DNA of 64,000 nucleotides from Deefgea piscis (GTDB lineage Bacteria > Pseudomonadota > Gammaproteobacteria > Burkholderiales > Chitinibacteraceae): positions 372,001-436,000 of the forward strand of contig NZ_CP081149.1 in the NCBI RefSeq assembly GCF_019665785.1, in the 5' to 3' direction. Positions 42,614 through 51,490 of the stretch are shown here, piece by piece. The first letter of the stretch is position 1; every line of letters starts with the position of its first letter. Both the position numbers and the translations under genes were made by a program. The notes beneath the pieces are model-generated. The model did no database searches, was not told where the DNA came from, and saw only the letters and a program-made list of their open reading frames with translations.

Positions 42614-43096
42614 ATGAAATACAAATTACTGATTGTGCCAATTTGCGTGGCAATTTTAACGGGTTGCATGACCTTTCAAGATGCAATGGTTGCTTCTGAT
42701 GGAAAAACTTTTAACTGTGAAAGTACTGGCGGTGGCATTGGTCTTGGTGCAATTATTGGAGTGGCTGCTGCTGCCGCATCAAAAGGCATTTGTGTAAATA
42801 GCTACGAAAAATTAGGTTATATCAAGGCAACAGAAGCCTCAACGGTGGGCTTAAAACTTGAAGAGAAAGAAGGCAAAGTTTTTATTAAAGAATTAGGCGA
42901 TGGCGGCGAACTTGAAAAAGTAGGCGTTAAAGAAGGAGATCAATTGCTTAGCGTTAATCAGGATTCGATTAGTACCATTGATGGCGCTAAAAAATCATTT
43001 TTTGGCAAGAAAGGAAGTATTGTTAAAGTGGTTTTATTACGTGGAGATGAAGCATTAGAACTAATGGTGCAACGTAATCAATCGGTTAAATTTTAA
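42614..43096 (+). CDS. PDZ-domain lipoprotein, hypothetical
   Basis: A 160-residue predicted lipoprotein: signal MKYKLLIVPICVAILTGC (Cys18), a Gly/Ala-rich stretch (GGGIGLGAIIGVAAAAASKG), then a PDZ-like domain at about 75-158 (VGLKLEEKEGKVFIKELGDG, GELEKVGVKEGDQLLSVNQD and FGKKGSIVKVVLLRGDEALE). No protease domain is attached, so it would act as a binding module in the envelope. The gene is visibly more AT-rich than its neighbours and lies between repeats, suggesting acquisition. A small membrane-protein gene follows at 40 bp. Confidence 0.75.
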   Translation: MKYKLLIVPICVAILTGCMTFQDAMVASDGKTFNCESTGGGIGLGAIIGVAAAAASKGICVNSYEKLGYIKATEASTVGLKLEEKEGKVFIKELGDGGELEKVGVKEGDQLLSVNQDSISTIDGAKKSFFGKKGSIVKVVLLRGDEALELMVQRNQSVKF

Positions 43097-43136
43097 ATTA
43101 ATTTCAAATTGACTAAGTTTTTTTGGGAGTTACCCT

Positions 43137-43481
43137 GTGGAAAAAGCAATTGAAAATAAACCACCTTTGTATGGTTTGCTAGTTATGCTTGGTATTTTGG
43201 CTTTAATCGTGGGCTGTATCACGACTCTTTATGTTTGGTCGCAGATGGGAATGTGGGCAGGATTGTTCGCGCTGTTTCAAACCGTTGTGCTAGGTGCTGT
43301 ATTACTTTGTTTTCAATGGATCATTGAAACATTGGGTGGCTTGGATGTGAAGGTTGATAATAATAAAATTGAAAGACAAGGCAATCATCAATCAATAGCT
43401 GAAAAAATAAGTGTGCCAAATCATGAAATATTACAAAAACTTTATGATTTGGAAAACCATATTAAGCAACTAAAGGTTTGA
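43137..43481 (+). CDS. Hypothetical two-helix membrane protein, 114 aa
   Basis: Starts at a GTG with GGGAG upstream. It has two membrane helices (about 12-33, LLVMLGILALIVGCITTLYV, and 41-61, LFALFQTVVLGAVLLCFQWI), then a charged cytoplasmic tail ending in a short helix (EILQKLYDLENHIKQLKV) that could form a coiled coil. I do not recognise a family. It is AT-rich like the PDZ lipoprotein gene 40 bp upstream and probably co-transcribed with it. Confidence 0.6.
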   Translation: MEKAIENKPPLYGLLVMLGILALIVGCITTLYVWSQMGMWAGLFALFQTVVLGAVLLCFQWIIETLGGLDVKVDNNKIERQGNHQSIAEKISVPNHEILQKLYDLENHIKQLKV

Positions 43482-43600
43482 CCGAAAATTTAAAAATATC
43501 GCGTTCGGTGTAATAACGTGGGGCGCTGATAGCTACGTGAATCGCGCCGTTGCGATGCTTATCTGCGGCGTATTCGGCGCAATTCGCTGCGCTCATTGAC

Positions 43601-43973
43601 GCCCTACGAAATCGATGTATTTTCTTGCAAGCCTTTATCTACAACACCTAGAGAACAATACATCGATTTAAAACCAAACCTCGTTGAGCTGTGCGAGATC
43701 CCGTGTAGCAAGCCGAGCGAGGAACAAGCGGGGCGGGGTTTTTGCGATCATTGTTTGAGGCCGTAGGCCGAGTTTTGATCGCAACCGCCTCGATTGTCCG
43801 CAGCGAGGGAATCCGACGAAGTCGGACGCAGATACTAGGGCGGATTTCTTTTGCTTACTTTTCTTGGCCGCTCAAGAAAAGTAAGTGCCGCGCGGCATTA
43901 GCGCGACTCCCTACGCAATATCACCACTCATTCAGATAAAACAAAAAAGCCTCGCATCCGCGAGGCTTTTTTT
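43601..43973. repeat. Long direct repeat, copy 1
   Basis: Starts GCCCTACGAAATCGATGTAT and runs through ACCTCGTTGAGCTG, GCGGGGCGGGGTTTTTGCGA and TTTTGCTTACTTTTCTTGGC to a GCCTCGCATCCGCGAGGC terminator. It is nearly identical to 46582-46987 apart from about 35 extra bases in the second copy. The open frames inside are not genes. Confidence 0.85.
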
Positions 43974-44022
43974 GGCAAGGCAAGGCAAGGCATAGCGGCA
44001 ACACGCCGCGTGGCATGGCGAT

Positions 44023-44472
44023 TTAAGGCATTTCTGGGTGCTCAAGCAGTTGCAGCAGCAAATTGAGCTCGACTTTAAATGATTTACAGATCTGCTTACC
44101 GAGAAGATTTGACGTGTCGGGGGCGATTTCGCAGGCGGCTTTGGGGACAAAAAAGTCGATCCAAGCTTCAATTTGCCAATGGTATTCTTGGTGGCAGATT
44201 CGCAGTTGTGGCGTGGGGCTGAGCGGATTGAGCATGTTTTGTTGTAATAAAATTTCGCCAGCTGGCGTACGCCTGGCGGTGTAATCATGCGCCTGACACC
44301 AGCGCTCTAGGCGGGCGCCAAAATCATCGTGCAGCATGATTTTAAATACACTACGCGCTTTGCAGCCGCGTAGTGCCAGCCGTAGCCCAGCTAAGGTCGC
44401 CCAGACCACCAGCGGCAGCAGGGCAATGACCAGCAAAATATTCAAAATGGCAAATAGATCGATTTCGGGCAT
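44023..44472 (-). CDS. Hypothetical membrane-anchored protein, 149 aa (paralogue 1)
   Basis: An N-terminal helix (ILNILLVIALLPLVVWATLA, about 9-28) anchors a soluble domain of about 115 residues: FGARLERWCQAHDYTARRTP, LRICHQEYHWQIEAWIDFFV and KSFKVELNLLLQLLEHPEMP. It is similar in layout to the upstream gene product (WC-x6-Y-T, xWQxxAxxxF, F-x-LN-x-LL near the end), so the two arose by duplication. Function is unknown. It starts 7 bp after the upstream stop, so the pair forms an operon. Confidence 0.6.
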   Translation of the reverse strand: MPEIDLFAILNILLVIALLPLVVWATLAGLRLALRGCKARSVFKIMLHDDFGARLERWCQAHDYTARRTPAGEILLQQNMLNPLSPTPQLRICHQEYHWQIEAWIDFFVPKAACEIAPDTSNLLGKQICKSFKVELNLLLQLLEHPEMP

Positions 44473-44479
44473 ATTGCGC

Positions 44480-44947
44480 CTAGGGCAGTAGTGGCAAATT
44501 GAGCGTTTTGAGTAGGCGGTTAAATTCCAGCCGGTGGGTATTGAGTAAGCGCATTGGCAGAATTTCTATTTTGCTATCGCCTGAGCCTAGCGGATGTAAG
44601 GCGTGCTCATCCAGCGCTAGTTCGCCGCTGATTACGCCTGATTTGAACTGGACATAAGCTTGCAGCTGCCACTCCCAAGCCGTGCCACTCTGGAATACCT
44701 CTATGCGTGGCGCGCCATACCAAAGACAAGATCCCCGCTGATAGCAGCGCCGCGTGCTGCTGCTAGAGTACAAGGTATAACCATAACGCTTACACCAATG
44801 CTCAATAATCGATAGCGACGCAGTGGCGTGCGGCAGATCAAACGTGCAGCGCGAGCGCCGCCGCGATGCACACCACGTTCGCCCAGCTAGATTGAGCCAA
44901 AACAGCACGCTTACCAGACTAAAGAGCAGTAGATAGGTCTTGATCAT
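44480..44947 (-). CDS. Hypothetical membrane-anchored protein, 155 aa (paralogue 2)
   Basis: Same plan as its downstream neighbour: one N-terminal helix (TYLLLFSLVSVLFWLNLAG), then SIIEHWCKRYGYTLYSSSST, AWEWQLQAYVQFKSGVISGE and RLEFNRLLKTLNLPLLP. The shared features are the WC...GYT block, the WQLQAxVxF strand and the terminal leucine helix. Cysteine- and arginine-rich just after the anchor (RTWCASRRRSRC). No function can be assigned. The start is uncertain; ATG at 44971 is in frame. Confidence 0.55.
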   Translation of the reverse strand: MIKTYLLLFSLVSVLFWLNLAGRTWCASRRRSRCTFDLPHATASLSIIEHWCKRYGYTLYSSSSTRRCYQRGSCLWYGAPRIEVFQSGTAWEWQLQAYVQFKSGVISGELALDEHALHPLGSGDSKIEILPMRLLNTHRLEFNRLLKTLNLPLLP

Positions 44948-45235
44948 GGCGGGGTCGATTGAGGGCAACATCAGCAATACCGTCCAGCACACTTTGAAAA
45001 TGGGGTTTTTTTATGAATTTGGCTTTGCCAGCATGCGGCGGTTTATCTTTTGGGAGCTGTGCTTGCGCCGTCGCTTACATGGCGCAGCAAATCAGGTGCG
45101 TGCTAGCGTTTATTCGATTCGGGCAGCCATGTTTTCCCTTATCGATCCATATGCAGTGTGCCATTAGTTTTGTAAGGTCAGCAAGTCAGATGGCATTGTT
45201 GCAGGGTTTATGCTGCGAAACCGACATCAGCAATG

Positions 45236-45312
45236 TAGGGTGGAATAAACGAAGTGCATTCCACCATGCCAGCCGCCGAGCCGGTGGAATGCGCGAAGCT
45301 TATTCCACCCTT
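45236..45312. repeat. GTAGGGTGGAATAA palindrome, copy C
   Basis: GTAGGGTGGAATAAACGAAG TGCATTCCACC is mirrored by GGTGGAATGCGCGAAGCTTA TTCCACCC, about 77 bp. This is the cleanest of the three copies and lies just left of the IS110 element. Confidence 0.8.
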
Positions 45313-45399
45313 GTATCTTTCTCTCCGTGGTGGTTAGCTACTACCACACGAGGCGAAGTGAGTTTGGTTCCACCCTTAAGGCATTGACCTTGTTTTGTA

Positions 45400-46545
45400 G
45401 ATTAAACCCTTCGCCTCACTTCTTTCGCCAAATCAGACACTGAACGGTAGCCAAGGGCTTTGACCCTGTATGCACAAGGCAAGTGGGCGAATTAGGCATT
45501 TTTACAGGAAGAATCTTCATGTTTTATCTCGGTATTGATGTTGCTAAAGCTAAACTCGATTGTTACTTGTTAACTCAACTTGACCCACTCAAAGGCAAGG
45601 CCAAGGTCGTACCCAATACCGCCAAAGGCCTTGCTGATTTGCTGGCTTGGCTGACTAAAAATCACATTCCGCATGACCAGCTGCACGTCTCAATGGAGGC
45701 CACTGGCGTGTATCACGAACTGGCCGCCACACTACTGCATGATGCAGGCGTTTGCGTCTCGATTGCCAATCCCGCACAAGTGAAGCATTTCGGCCAAGGC
45801 CTCGCGGTGCGTACCAAAACCGATGGCGTTGATAGCCAAGTTCTGGCGCGTTATTGCGCAATGATTAAGCCTGCTGCGTGGCTGCCACCTCCGCCTGAAG
45901 CCCGCATTCTAAAAGGACTTCTGGCTCGCCGCGAAGCGATTTTGCAAGACTTACTCCGCGAAAAAAATCGGCAAGAAAAAGCCGAATCTACGGTGACGAC
46001 CGAGCTGATTCATCAATCGATTAACGACAGTATTGTCTTTCTAAATGCTCAGCTCAAAAAGCTACAAAGCCAAATCGACGACCATATCGACCGTCATCCT
46101 GGCCTGAAAAACGACCTCAATTTACTGCAAACCATCCCAGCAATCGGCCCACAAAGTGGCACGCAATTATTGGCGGTGATGCATACGCATCAATTCAATA
46201 CGGCCGAACAATTGTCGGCCTATTTGGGCTTGGTGCCCGTCGAGCGGCAATCGGGGTCATCGATTCTTGGGCGCGCCAAACTGTCTAAAGCTGGTCCTGC
46301 AAAGGTTCGTGCCGTGCTCTACATGGCTGCCATCGTCGCCACCAAATACAACCCCCACGTCAAAGCCTTATTTGAGCGTTTGCTTGCCCGAGGCAAGAGC
46401 AAAATGTCGGCGCTCGGTGCTTGCATGCGCAAATTAGTTCACCTGTGCTTCGGCGTACTGAAAACCCAGAAAAAGTATCAAGCTGAGTACCAAAATGCTT
46501 GACCGGCAAGACAGTATCTACTTGCTGATTACAATTTGTGATATC
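45400..46545 (+). mobile_element. IS110-family insertion sequence (ends approximate)
   Basis: An intact IS110-type transposase with about 120-200 bp of non-coding DNA on its left and little on its right, which is the layout of the IS110 (not IS1111) group. Ends are not marked by inverted repeats, as usual for the family, so the limits given are estimates. Confidence 0.6.
45519..46502 (+). CDS. IS110-family transposase
   Basis: A full-length 327-residue DEDD recombinase. The N-terminal RuvC-like domain carries GIDVAKAKLD (Asp), SMEATGVYHELA (Glu) and RTKTDGVDSQVLARYC (Asp pair). The C-terminal Tnp_20 domain carries LQTIPAIGPQSGTQLLAVM and AYLGLVPVERQSGSSILGRA with the conserved Ser region, then KVRAVLYMAAIVATKYNP. 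Nothing is truncated, so it may be active. ACAGGAAG before the ATG selects 45519. IS110 enzymes are guided by an RNA from the element's own non-coding end. Confidence 0.93.
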   Translation: MFYLGIDVAKAKLDCYLLTQLDPLKGKAKVVPNTAKGLADLLAWLTKNHIPHDQLHVSMEATGVYHELAATLLHDAGVCVSIANPAQVKHFGQGLAVRTKTDGVDSQVLARYCAMIKPAAWLPPPPEARILKGLLARREAILQDLLREKNRQEKAESTVTTELIHQSINDSIVFLNAQLKKLQSQIDDHIDRHPGLKNDLNLLQTIPAIGPQSGTQLLAVMHTHQFNTAEQLSAYLGLVPVERQSGSSILGRAKLSKAGPAKVRAVLYMAAIVATKYNPHVKALFERLLARGKSKMSALGACMRKLVHLCFGVLKTQKKYQAEYQNA

Positions 46546-46550
46546 GGAAT

Positions 46551-46588
46551 CGGATTGGCGGGTTACGCCTTCGGCTAACCCGCCCTAC
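46551..46588. repeat. Inverted TAACCCGCC unit
   Basis: GATTGGCGGGTTACGCCTTC GGCTAACCCGCCCTACG is itself a hairpin and, read on the other strand, matches the unit preceding repeat copies A and B (GGCTTAGCC... TAACCCGCCAATCCG). Confidence 0.65.
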
Positions 46589-46987
46589 GAAATCGATGTA
46601 TTTGCTTGCAAGCCTTTATCTACAATACCTAGAGAACAATACATCGATTTAAAACCAAACCTCGTTGAGCTGCGCGAGATCCCGTGTAGCAAGCCGAGTG
46701 AGGAACAAGCGGGGCGGGGTTTTTGCGATCATTGTTTGAGGCCGCAGGCCGAGTTTTGATCGCAACCGCCTCGATTGTCCGCAGCGAGGGGACGGGCGTA
46801 GCCCGCGCAGATACTCGGGTCGCCTTTAGCTTCGCAGAAACTGCGCCTTCGGCTTGTTTTCTTTTGCTTACTTTTCTTTTGGCGAAGCAAAGAAAGGTGG
46901 GTGCCGCGCGGCATGAGCGCGACTCCCTACGCAATATCACCACTCATTCAGAAGAAACAAAAAAGCCTCGCATCCGCGAGGCTTTTT
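46582..46987. repeat. Long direct repeat, copy 2
   Basis: Near-identical to 43601-43973 and in the same orientation, with an extra block (GCCTTTAGCTTCGCAGAAAC and following) before the TTTTGCTTACTTTTCTT part. It ends with the same GCCTCGCATCCGCGAGGC terminator, which would serve the convergent metH transcript. Confidence 0.85.
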
Positions 46988-46990
46988 GAT

Positions 46991-47040
46991 GGGTATTGCT
47001 TGCTAACTAATGTTCAACAAAACCTTAAGCCACATACCCC
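46991..47040. repeat. Dispersed GGTATTGC palindrome at the metH 3' end
   Basis: GGGTATTGCTTGC has its partner ATACCC inside the last codons of metH (GYVA-stop), so the right arm is coding. It follows a GCCTCGC terminator as at 40599 and 42275. Confidence 0.5.
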
Positions 47041-50000
47041 AAGTTTGGCGCTAAGTCGCGCTCGGCTTGCACTAAGCTCACGCCGCGGCGTTGGGCGTAA
47101 TCTTCGACTTGGTCCAGCGTGATTTTACCGACGCCAAAGTAGCGCGATTCTGGGTGGCTAAAGTAAAAACCACTCACCGCTGCGGTTGGCAGCATGGCGT
47201 AGCCCTCAGTCAGCGTCATGCCGATGTTCGGGGCGTTGAGCACTTTGAATAAATCGACTTTTGGCGTGTGGTCAGGGCAGGCAGGGTAGCCCGGCGCTGG
47301 ACGCACGCCGACGTATTTTTCGTCGATTAAATCATCGTTGCTGAGCGCTTCATCTTTGGCGTAGCCCCAGAGTTCGGTGCGAACGCGGTAGTGCATGTGT
47401 TCGGCAAAGGCTTCGGCAAAACGGTCCGCCAGCGATTTAAGCAAGATGGCGTTGTAGTCGTCGTTGGCGTCTTCAAAGGCTTTGACTGGCGCGTCGATGC
47501 CGATGCCGCCGGTGACGGCAAAGGCGCCGATATAGTCTTGCACGCCGCTTTCTTTGGGGGCGATAAAGTCGGCCAAGCACCAGTTGGGTTTGATTTCACC
47601 GGTTTTGGGTTTGGGTAATTGCTGGCGCAGATTGTGCCAGGTCATGATGGGCTTGCGCTCGGCGGCGGCTTGGTCGGCAGCTTGGTCGACTGAAGTCGAC
47701 CCTACGGTACTTGGATCGTAGAGTTCGATGTCATCGTGATTGACGCTGTTTGCTGGGAAAAAGCCAATCACGCCAGCAGCGGCAATCCATTTTTCATCGA
47801 CGATTTTTTTCAGCATCGCTTTGGCGTCGGCATACAAGCTGCGCGCGGCTTCGCCGACGATTTCGTCTTGCAAGATAGCCGGGTAGCGACCGTGTAATTC
47901 CCAGCTTTGAAAGAACGGCGTCCAGTCGATAAAGGGCTCGATATCGCTCAAGCTATAGTCGGTATATTCACGCACGCCAAGAAAGCTAGGCTTTGGCGGG
48001 GTATACGTTGACCAGTCGGGGCTAAATTTATGCGCGCGCGCCTCGCTCAAGCTAATCAATTTGGTGCGATCTTTGCTTTCAAAAATCTCGCGCGCCTTGG
48101 TGTATTCGGCTTTAACGCCAGCCACAAACGCTGGCTTTAAATCATCGCTCAGTAGATTCGAGCACACGCCCACCGCGCGGCTAGCGTCGGCAACGTAGAT
48201 GACTTGGTCGTTTTGATAATGCGGCTCGATTTTGACTGCGGTATGCACTTTGGAGGTGGTGGCGCCGCCAATCAACAGCGGAATCGTAAAGCCTTGGCGC
48301 TGCATTTCTTTGGCCACATGGCTCATTTCTTCCAAACTTGGCGTAATCAGCCCCGATAGGCCGATGATGTCGGCGTTGATTTCGCGCGCGGTATCGAGGA
48401 TTTTTTGCGCCGGCACCATCACGCCCAAGTCGGTGACTTGGTAGTTATTACAGCGCAGCACCACGGCGACGATATTTTTGCCAATGTCGTGTACGTCGCC
48501 TTTGACGGTGGCCATGACAATCACGCCTTTGGCGGGTTCGTCTTGCAGGCCGAGGGCGATTTTTTCGGCTTCGATAAATGGCTCTAAATGCGCCACGGCG
48601 GCTTTCATTACGCGCGCGGCTTTCACCACTTGTGGCAAGAACATTTTACCGGCGCCAAACAAATCACCGACTACGTTCATGCCGGTCATTAAATGACCTT
48701 CGATCACATGAATCGGGCGCTCAACCGAAACGCGAGCGGCTTCCGTGTCTTCGATAATAAACGTGGTAATGCCTTTGACCAGCGAATGGGTAATGCGCTC
48801 TTGCAGCGGCAATTCGCGCCAGCTTAAGTCTTCGCCTTTGGCCACATTGGCGTCGCCTTTAAACGATTCAGCCAGCGTAATCAGCGCCTCGGTCGCGGCT
48901 AGGCAATCGAAGGCTTGGTCGGCTGAGGCCGACCCTTCGGTTGCCGTTGTAGGTCCGACTTTAGTCGGACTATTTCGCATTAACACGACTGATTCAATCG
49001 CATCGCGCAGCGTTGGTGCCACTTCGTCGTAGGTTTCGAGCGCGCCAGCGTTGACGATACCCATCGTCATGCCTTTGGCAATGGCGTGGTACAGGAATAC
49101 AGCGTGAATCGCTTCACGTACTTTGTTATTGCCACGGAACGAGAACGATACGTTCGATACGCCGCCGCTGATTTTGGCGTGCGGCAGATTGTGCTTAATC
49201 CAGCCGGTGGCTTCGATAAAATCAAGGCCGTAGCGTGCGTGTTCGTCGATACCGGTGGCGACGGCAAAAATATTTGGGTCAAAAATAATATCGGCAGGGT
49301 GAAAGCCAATCTCGTCGACCAAGATGCGGTAGGATTTTTCGCAAATTTCAATTTTGCGCGCATAGGTGTCGGCTTGGCCTAGCTCGTCAAACGCCATAAC
49401 GATGACGGCTGCGCCGTACATTTTGAGCAATTTGGCTTGCTCAATAAATTTGGCCACGCCTTCTTTCATCGAGATTGAATTGACGATGCATTTGCCCTGC
49501 ACGCATTTAAGGCCCGCTTCGATGACTTCCCATTTGGACGAGTCGATCATGATCGGTACGCGGCTAATATCGGGCTCGGCAGCAATCAGGTTAAGGAAGG
49601 TGACCATCGCCTTGTGGGCGTCGAGCATGCCCTCGTCCATATTAATGTCGATAATCTGCGCGCCGTTGACCACTTGTTGCCGTGCCACATCGAGCGCGGC
49701 GGTATAGTCGCCAGCTAAAATCAAGCGCGCAAAGGCTTTTGAACCGGTGACATTGGTGCGCTCGCCCACGTTCACAAATAAATCATGGTCGCCAATATTA
49801 AATGGCTCTAAACCAGAGAGCCGGCATTTGGCTTCGATGCTGGGTTTTTTGCGCGGTGGCAAGTCTTTTACCGCTTGATACATCGCGGCAATATGCTCGG
49901 GCGTAGTGCCGCAGCAGCCGCCGATAATATTGGCAAAGCCCGATTCGGCCCATTCGCGAATGTCGACAGCCATCATGGCGGGGTCAAGATCGTAGCCAGT

Positions 50001-50852
50001 TGGTGCTAGTGGATTGGGCAGGCCGGCGTTGGCGTGCACTGACACATAGCAGTCCGAAATCCGGCTCATTTCTTCGACATACGGGCGCAGCAAATCGGGG
50101 CCCAGCGCGCAGTTCAGACCAAATGAGATCGGGTCGGCGTGGCGCAGCGAATTATAAAAAGCTTCGGTGGTTTGCCCGGTCAGCGTGCGGCCCGATTGAT
50201 CGGTAATGGTGCCGGAAATCATAATCGGCAATTCTTCGAGCTCGGGGCGATCAGCGAAGTATTTCTTAATCGCAAACACCGCCGCTTTGGCGTTGAGCGT
50301 ATCAAAAATGGTTTCCACCAATAAAATATCCGCGCCACCTTGCACCAAGCCATCGATGGCTTCGAGATAGGTTTCGACCAGCGCATCAAACGTCACATTA
50401 CGAAAGCCTGGATCGTTGACATCGGGAGAGATCGAGCAGGTGCGGCTGGTTGGGCCGAGTACGCCAGCGCAAAAGCGCGGTTTTTCTGGGGTTTTGGCCG
50501 TTTGCGCCACGCATAGGTCTTTGACCAATTTGGCGGCAGCAAAATTGAGCTCCCAGACTAATTCTTGCATCTCATAATCGGCCATCGCAATCGCGGTGCC
50601 GTTAAAGCTATTGGTTTCGATAATATCCGCGCCGGCATCAAGGTAGGCTTGGTGAATATCGCTAATGATCTGCGGCTGAGTCAGCACGAGTAAATCGTTA
50701 TTGCCTTTAACGTCGGTATGCCAATCGGCAAAACGCGTGCCACGGTATTGCGCTTCATCGAGCTTATATTGCTGGATCATCGTCCCCATGCCGCCATCCA
50801 AAATTAGGATGCGTTGTTCAAGTAAGCTTTGCAGTTGCGCGAAACGAGTCAT
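47025..50852 (-). CDS. metH: Cobalamin-dependent methionine synthase
   Basis: A 1275-residue MetH, which passes the methyl of 5-methyl-THF via cobalamin to homocysteine. Modules in order: homocysteine/zinc domain ([12 protein letters not shown]; Cys in GLNCALGP and [11 protein letters not shown]), pterin domain ([20 protein letters not shown]), B12 domain with base-off motif [11 protein letters not shown] and [13 protein letters not shown], and the C-terminal reactivation domain ([27 protein letters not shown]). It is roughly 50 residues longer than E. coli MetH. The excess lies mainly at residues about 625-648 and 1045-1062, each encoded by REP-like palindromes without breaking the frame. 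No cobalamin riboswitch is evident upstream. Confidence 0.93.
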   Translation of the reverse strand: MTRFAQLQSLLEQRILILDGGMGTMIQQYKLDEAQYRGTRFADWHTDVKGNNDLLVLTQPQIISDIHQAYLDAGADIIETNSFNGTAIAMADYEMQELVWELNFAAAKLVKDLCVAQTAKTPEKPRFCAGVLGPTSRTCSISPDVNDPGFRNVTFDALVETYLEAIDGLVQGGADILLVETIFDTLNAKAAVFAIKKYFADRPELEELPIMISGTITDQSGRTLTGQTTEAFYNSLRHADPISFGLNCALGPDLLRPYVEEMSRISDCYVSVHANAGLPNPLAPTGYDLDPAMMAVDIREWAESGFANIIGGCCGTTPEHIAAMYQAVKDLPPRKKPSIEAKCRLSGLEPFNIGDHDLFVNVGERTNVTGSKAFARLILAGDYTAALDVARQQVVNGAQIIDINMDEGMLDAHKAMVTFLNLIAAEPDISRVPIMIDSSKWEVIEAGLKCVQGKCIVNSISMKEGVAKFIEQAKLLKMYGAAVIVMAFDELGQADTYARKIEICEKSYRILVDEIGFHPADIIFDPNIFAVATGIDEHARYGLDFIEATGWIKHNLPHAKISGGVSNVSFSFRGNNKVREAIHAVFLYHAIAKGMTMGIVNAGALETYDEVAPTLRDAIESVVLMRNSPTKVGPTTATEGSASADQAFDCLAATEALITLAESFKGDANVAKGEDLSWRELPLQERITHSLVKGITTFIIEDTEAARVSVERPIHVIEGHLMTGMNVVGDLFGAGKMFLPQVVKAARVMKAAVAHLEPFIEAEKIALGLQDEPAKGVIVMATVKGDVHDIGKNIVAVVLRCNNYQVTDLGVMVPAQKILDTAREINADIIGLSGLITPSLEEMSHVAKEMQRQGFTIPLLIGGATTSKVHTAVKIEPHYQNDQVIYVADASRAVGVCSNLLSDDLKPAFVAGVKAEYTKAREIFESKDRTKLISLSEARAHKFSPDWSTYTPPKPSFLGVREYTDYSLSDIEPFIDWTPFFQSWELHGRYPAILQDEIVGEAARSLYADAKAMLKKIVDEKWIAAAGVIGFFPANSVNHDDIELYDPSTVGSTSVDQAADQAAAERKPIMTWHNLRQQLPKPKTGEIKPNWCLADFIAPKESGVQDYIGAFAVTGGIGIDAPVKAFEDANDDYNAILLKSLADRFAEAFAEHMHYRVRTELWGYAKDEALSNDDLIDEKYVGVRPAPGYPACPDHTPKVDLFKVLNAPNIGMTLTEGYAMLPTAAVSGFYFSHPESRYFGVGKITLDQVEDYAQRRGVSLVQAERDLAPNLGYVA
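47684..47705. repeat. REP-like palindrome inside metH (single unit)
   Basis: GGTCGACTGAAGTCGACC (47684-47701) plus CTAC. On the coding strand it begins GTAGGGTCGAC and is translated as VGSTSVD at about residues 1050-1056. Confidence 0.75.
48917..48970. repeat. REP-like doublet inside metH
   Basis: GGTCGGCTGAGGCCGACC (48917-48934) and GTAGGTCCGACTTTAGTCGG-AC (48949-48970) face opposite ways, like a REPIN. Both are translated in frame as part of [20 protein letters not shown] at about residues 628-647 of MetH. Confidence 0.75.
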
Positions 50853-51048
50853 GAATGAATCCAAAAAAATAAGGCGATGAACCTGACACTTTACCATGCA
50901 AAAGCGAGCTTGCCTTACCACTAACCGCGATTTTACGCAGCAAAAGGTGACTATTTTGGTAAAAATGCCGCGCTAGAGCGGACTTAATGCATTTTTTATT
51001 GCGATAGAGCGGCATAAGCTAAGCGTATGATTTAGTGGAGTTCTTCCT

Positions 51049-51378
51049 ATGCCGCGTGCCATTGCTATGCCCACCCTGAAAGTGCCGAATGTGTCACGGG
51101 TGCATCCTTTGCAGGCGCGTACTCAAGCGGCGGATTCTCACGCTTGGCAGGCAGAAATCGCTGCGGCAAAGCAGCGCTCAACACCCAATCGGGTCTTGGC
51201 AGCGCAGCGTACTGAATTACAGATCAAACCGATTAGCACTTTTCCGCATTTATCCTCGATGCTGATTCAGCAAATGCTGCCAAGTCGTGGGCTATCGCAA
51301 GCTCGCATGATGGCTTATCAAGCGGTTGCTGACGATGAATCCACAGAAGTTGGTCAGCTAGTTGATTTATTGGCTTAA
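51049..51378 (+). CDS. Hypothetical protein, 109 aa
   Basis: A basic, soluble protein with no signal peptide and no recognised domain. The N-terminal half is Pro/Gln/Arg-rich and probably disordered. The C-terminal half (HLSSMLIQQMLPSRGLSQAR then MMAYQAVADDESTEVGQLVD) is helical. GTGGAG about eleven bases before the ATG may be its ribosome-binding site. Divergent from metH; the 196-bp gap shows no obvious regulatory hairpin. Confidence 0.5.
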   Translation: MPRAIAMPTLKVPNVSRVHPLQARTQAADSHAWQAEIAAAKQRSTPNRVLAAQRTELQIKPISTFPHLSSMLIQQMLPSRGLSQARMMAYQAVADDESTEVGQLVDLLA

Positions 51379-51490
51379 TTTCTGATTTCACCTGCTATCG
51401 GCTAAGACGTGTGATTGCCATATTCGGCTGGCGATGACGCAGCTATGCTGCAGCATATTGGTTTTACGGTGGCGCATGATGTCTGAGATG

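Noticed and set aside
43742..43939. ORFs inside the 0.4-kb repeats (also 46538-46759 and 46723-46989)
   Set aside because: They repeat wherever the element repeats, lack ribosome-binding sites and encode low-quality Arg/Ser-rich peptides.
45013..45387. 124-codon ORF left of the IS110
   Set aside because: It runs through repeat copy C and repeat debris; composition is not protein-like.
50853..51048. Cobalamin or SAM riboswitch upstream of metH
   Set aside because: The gap to the divergent gene is under 200 bp and shows no B12-box or SAM-aptamer helices.
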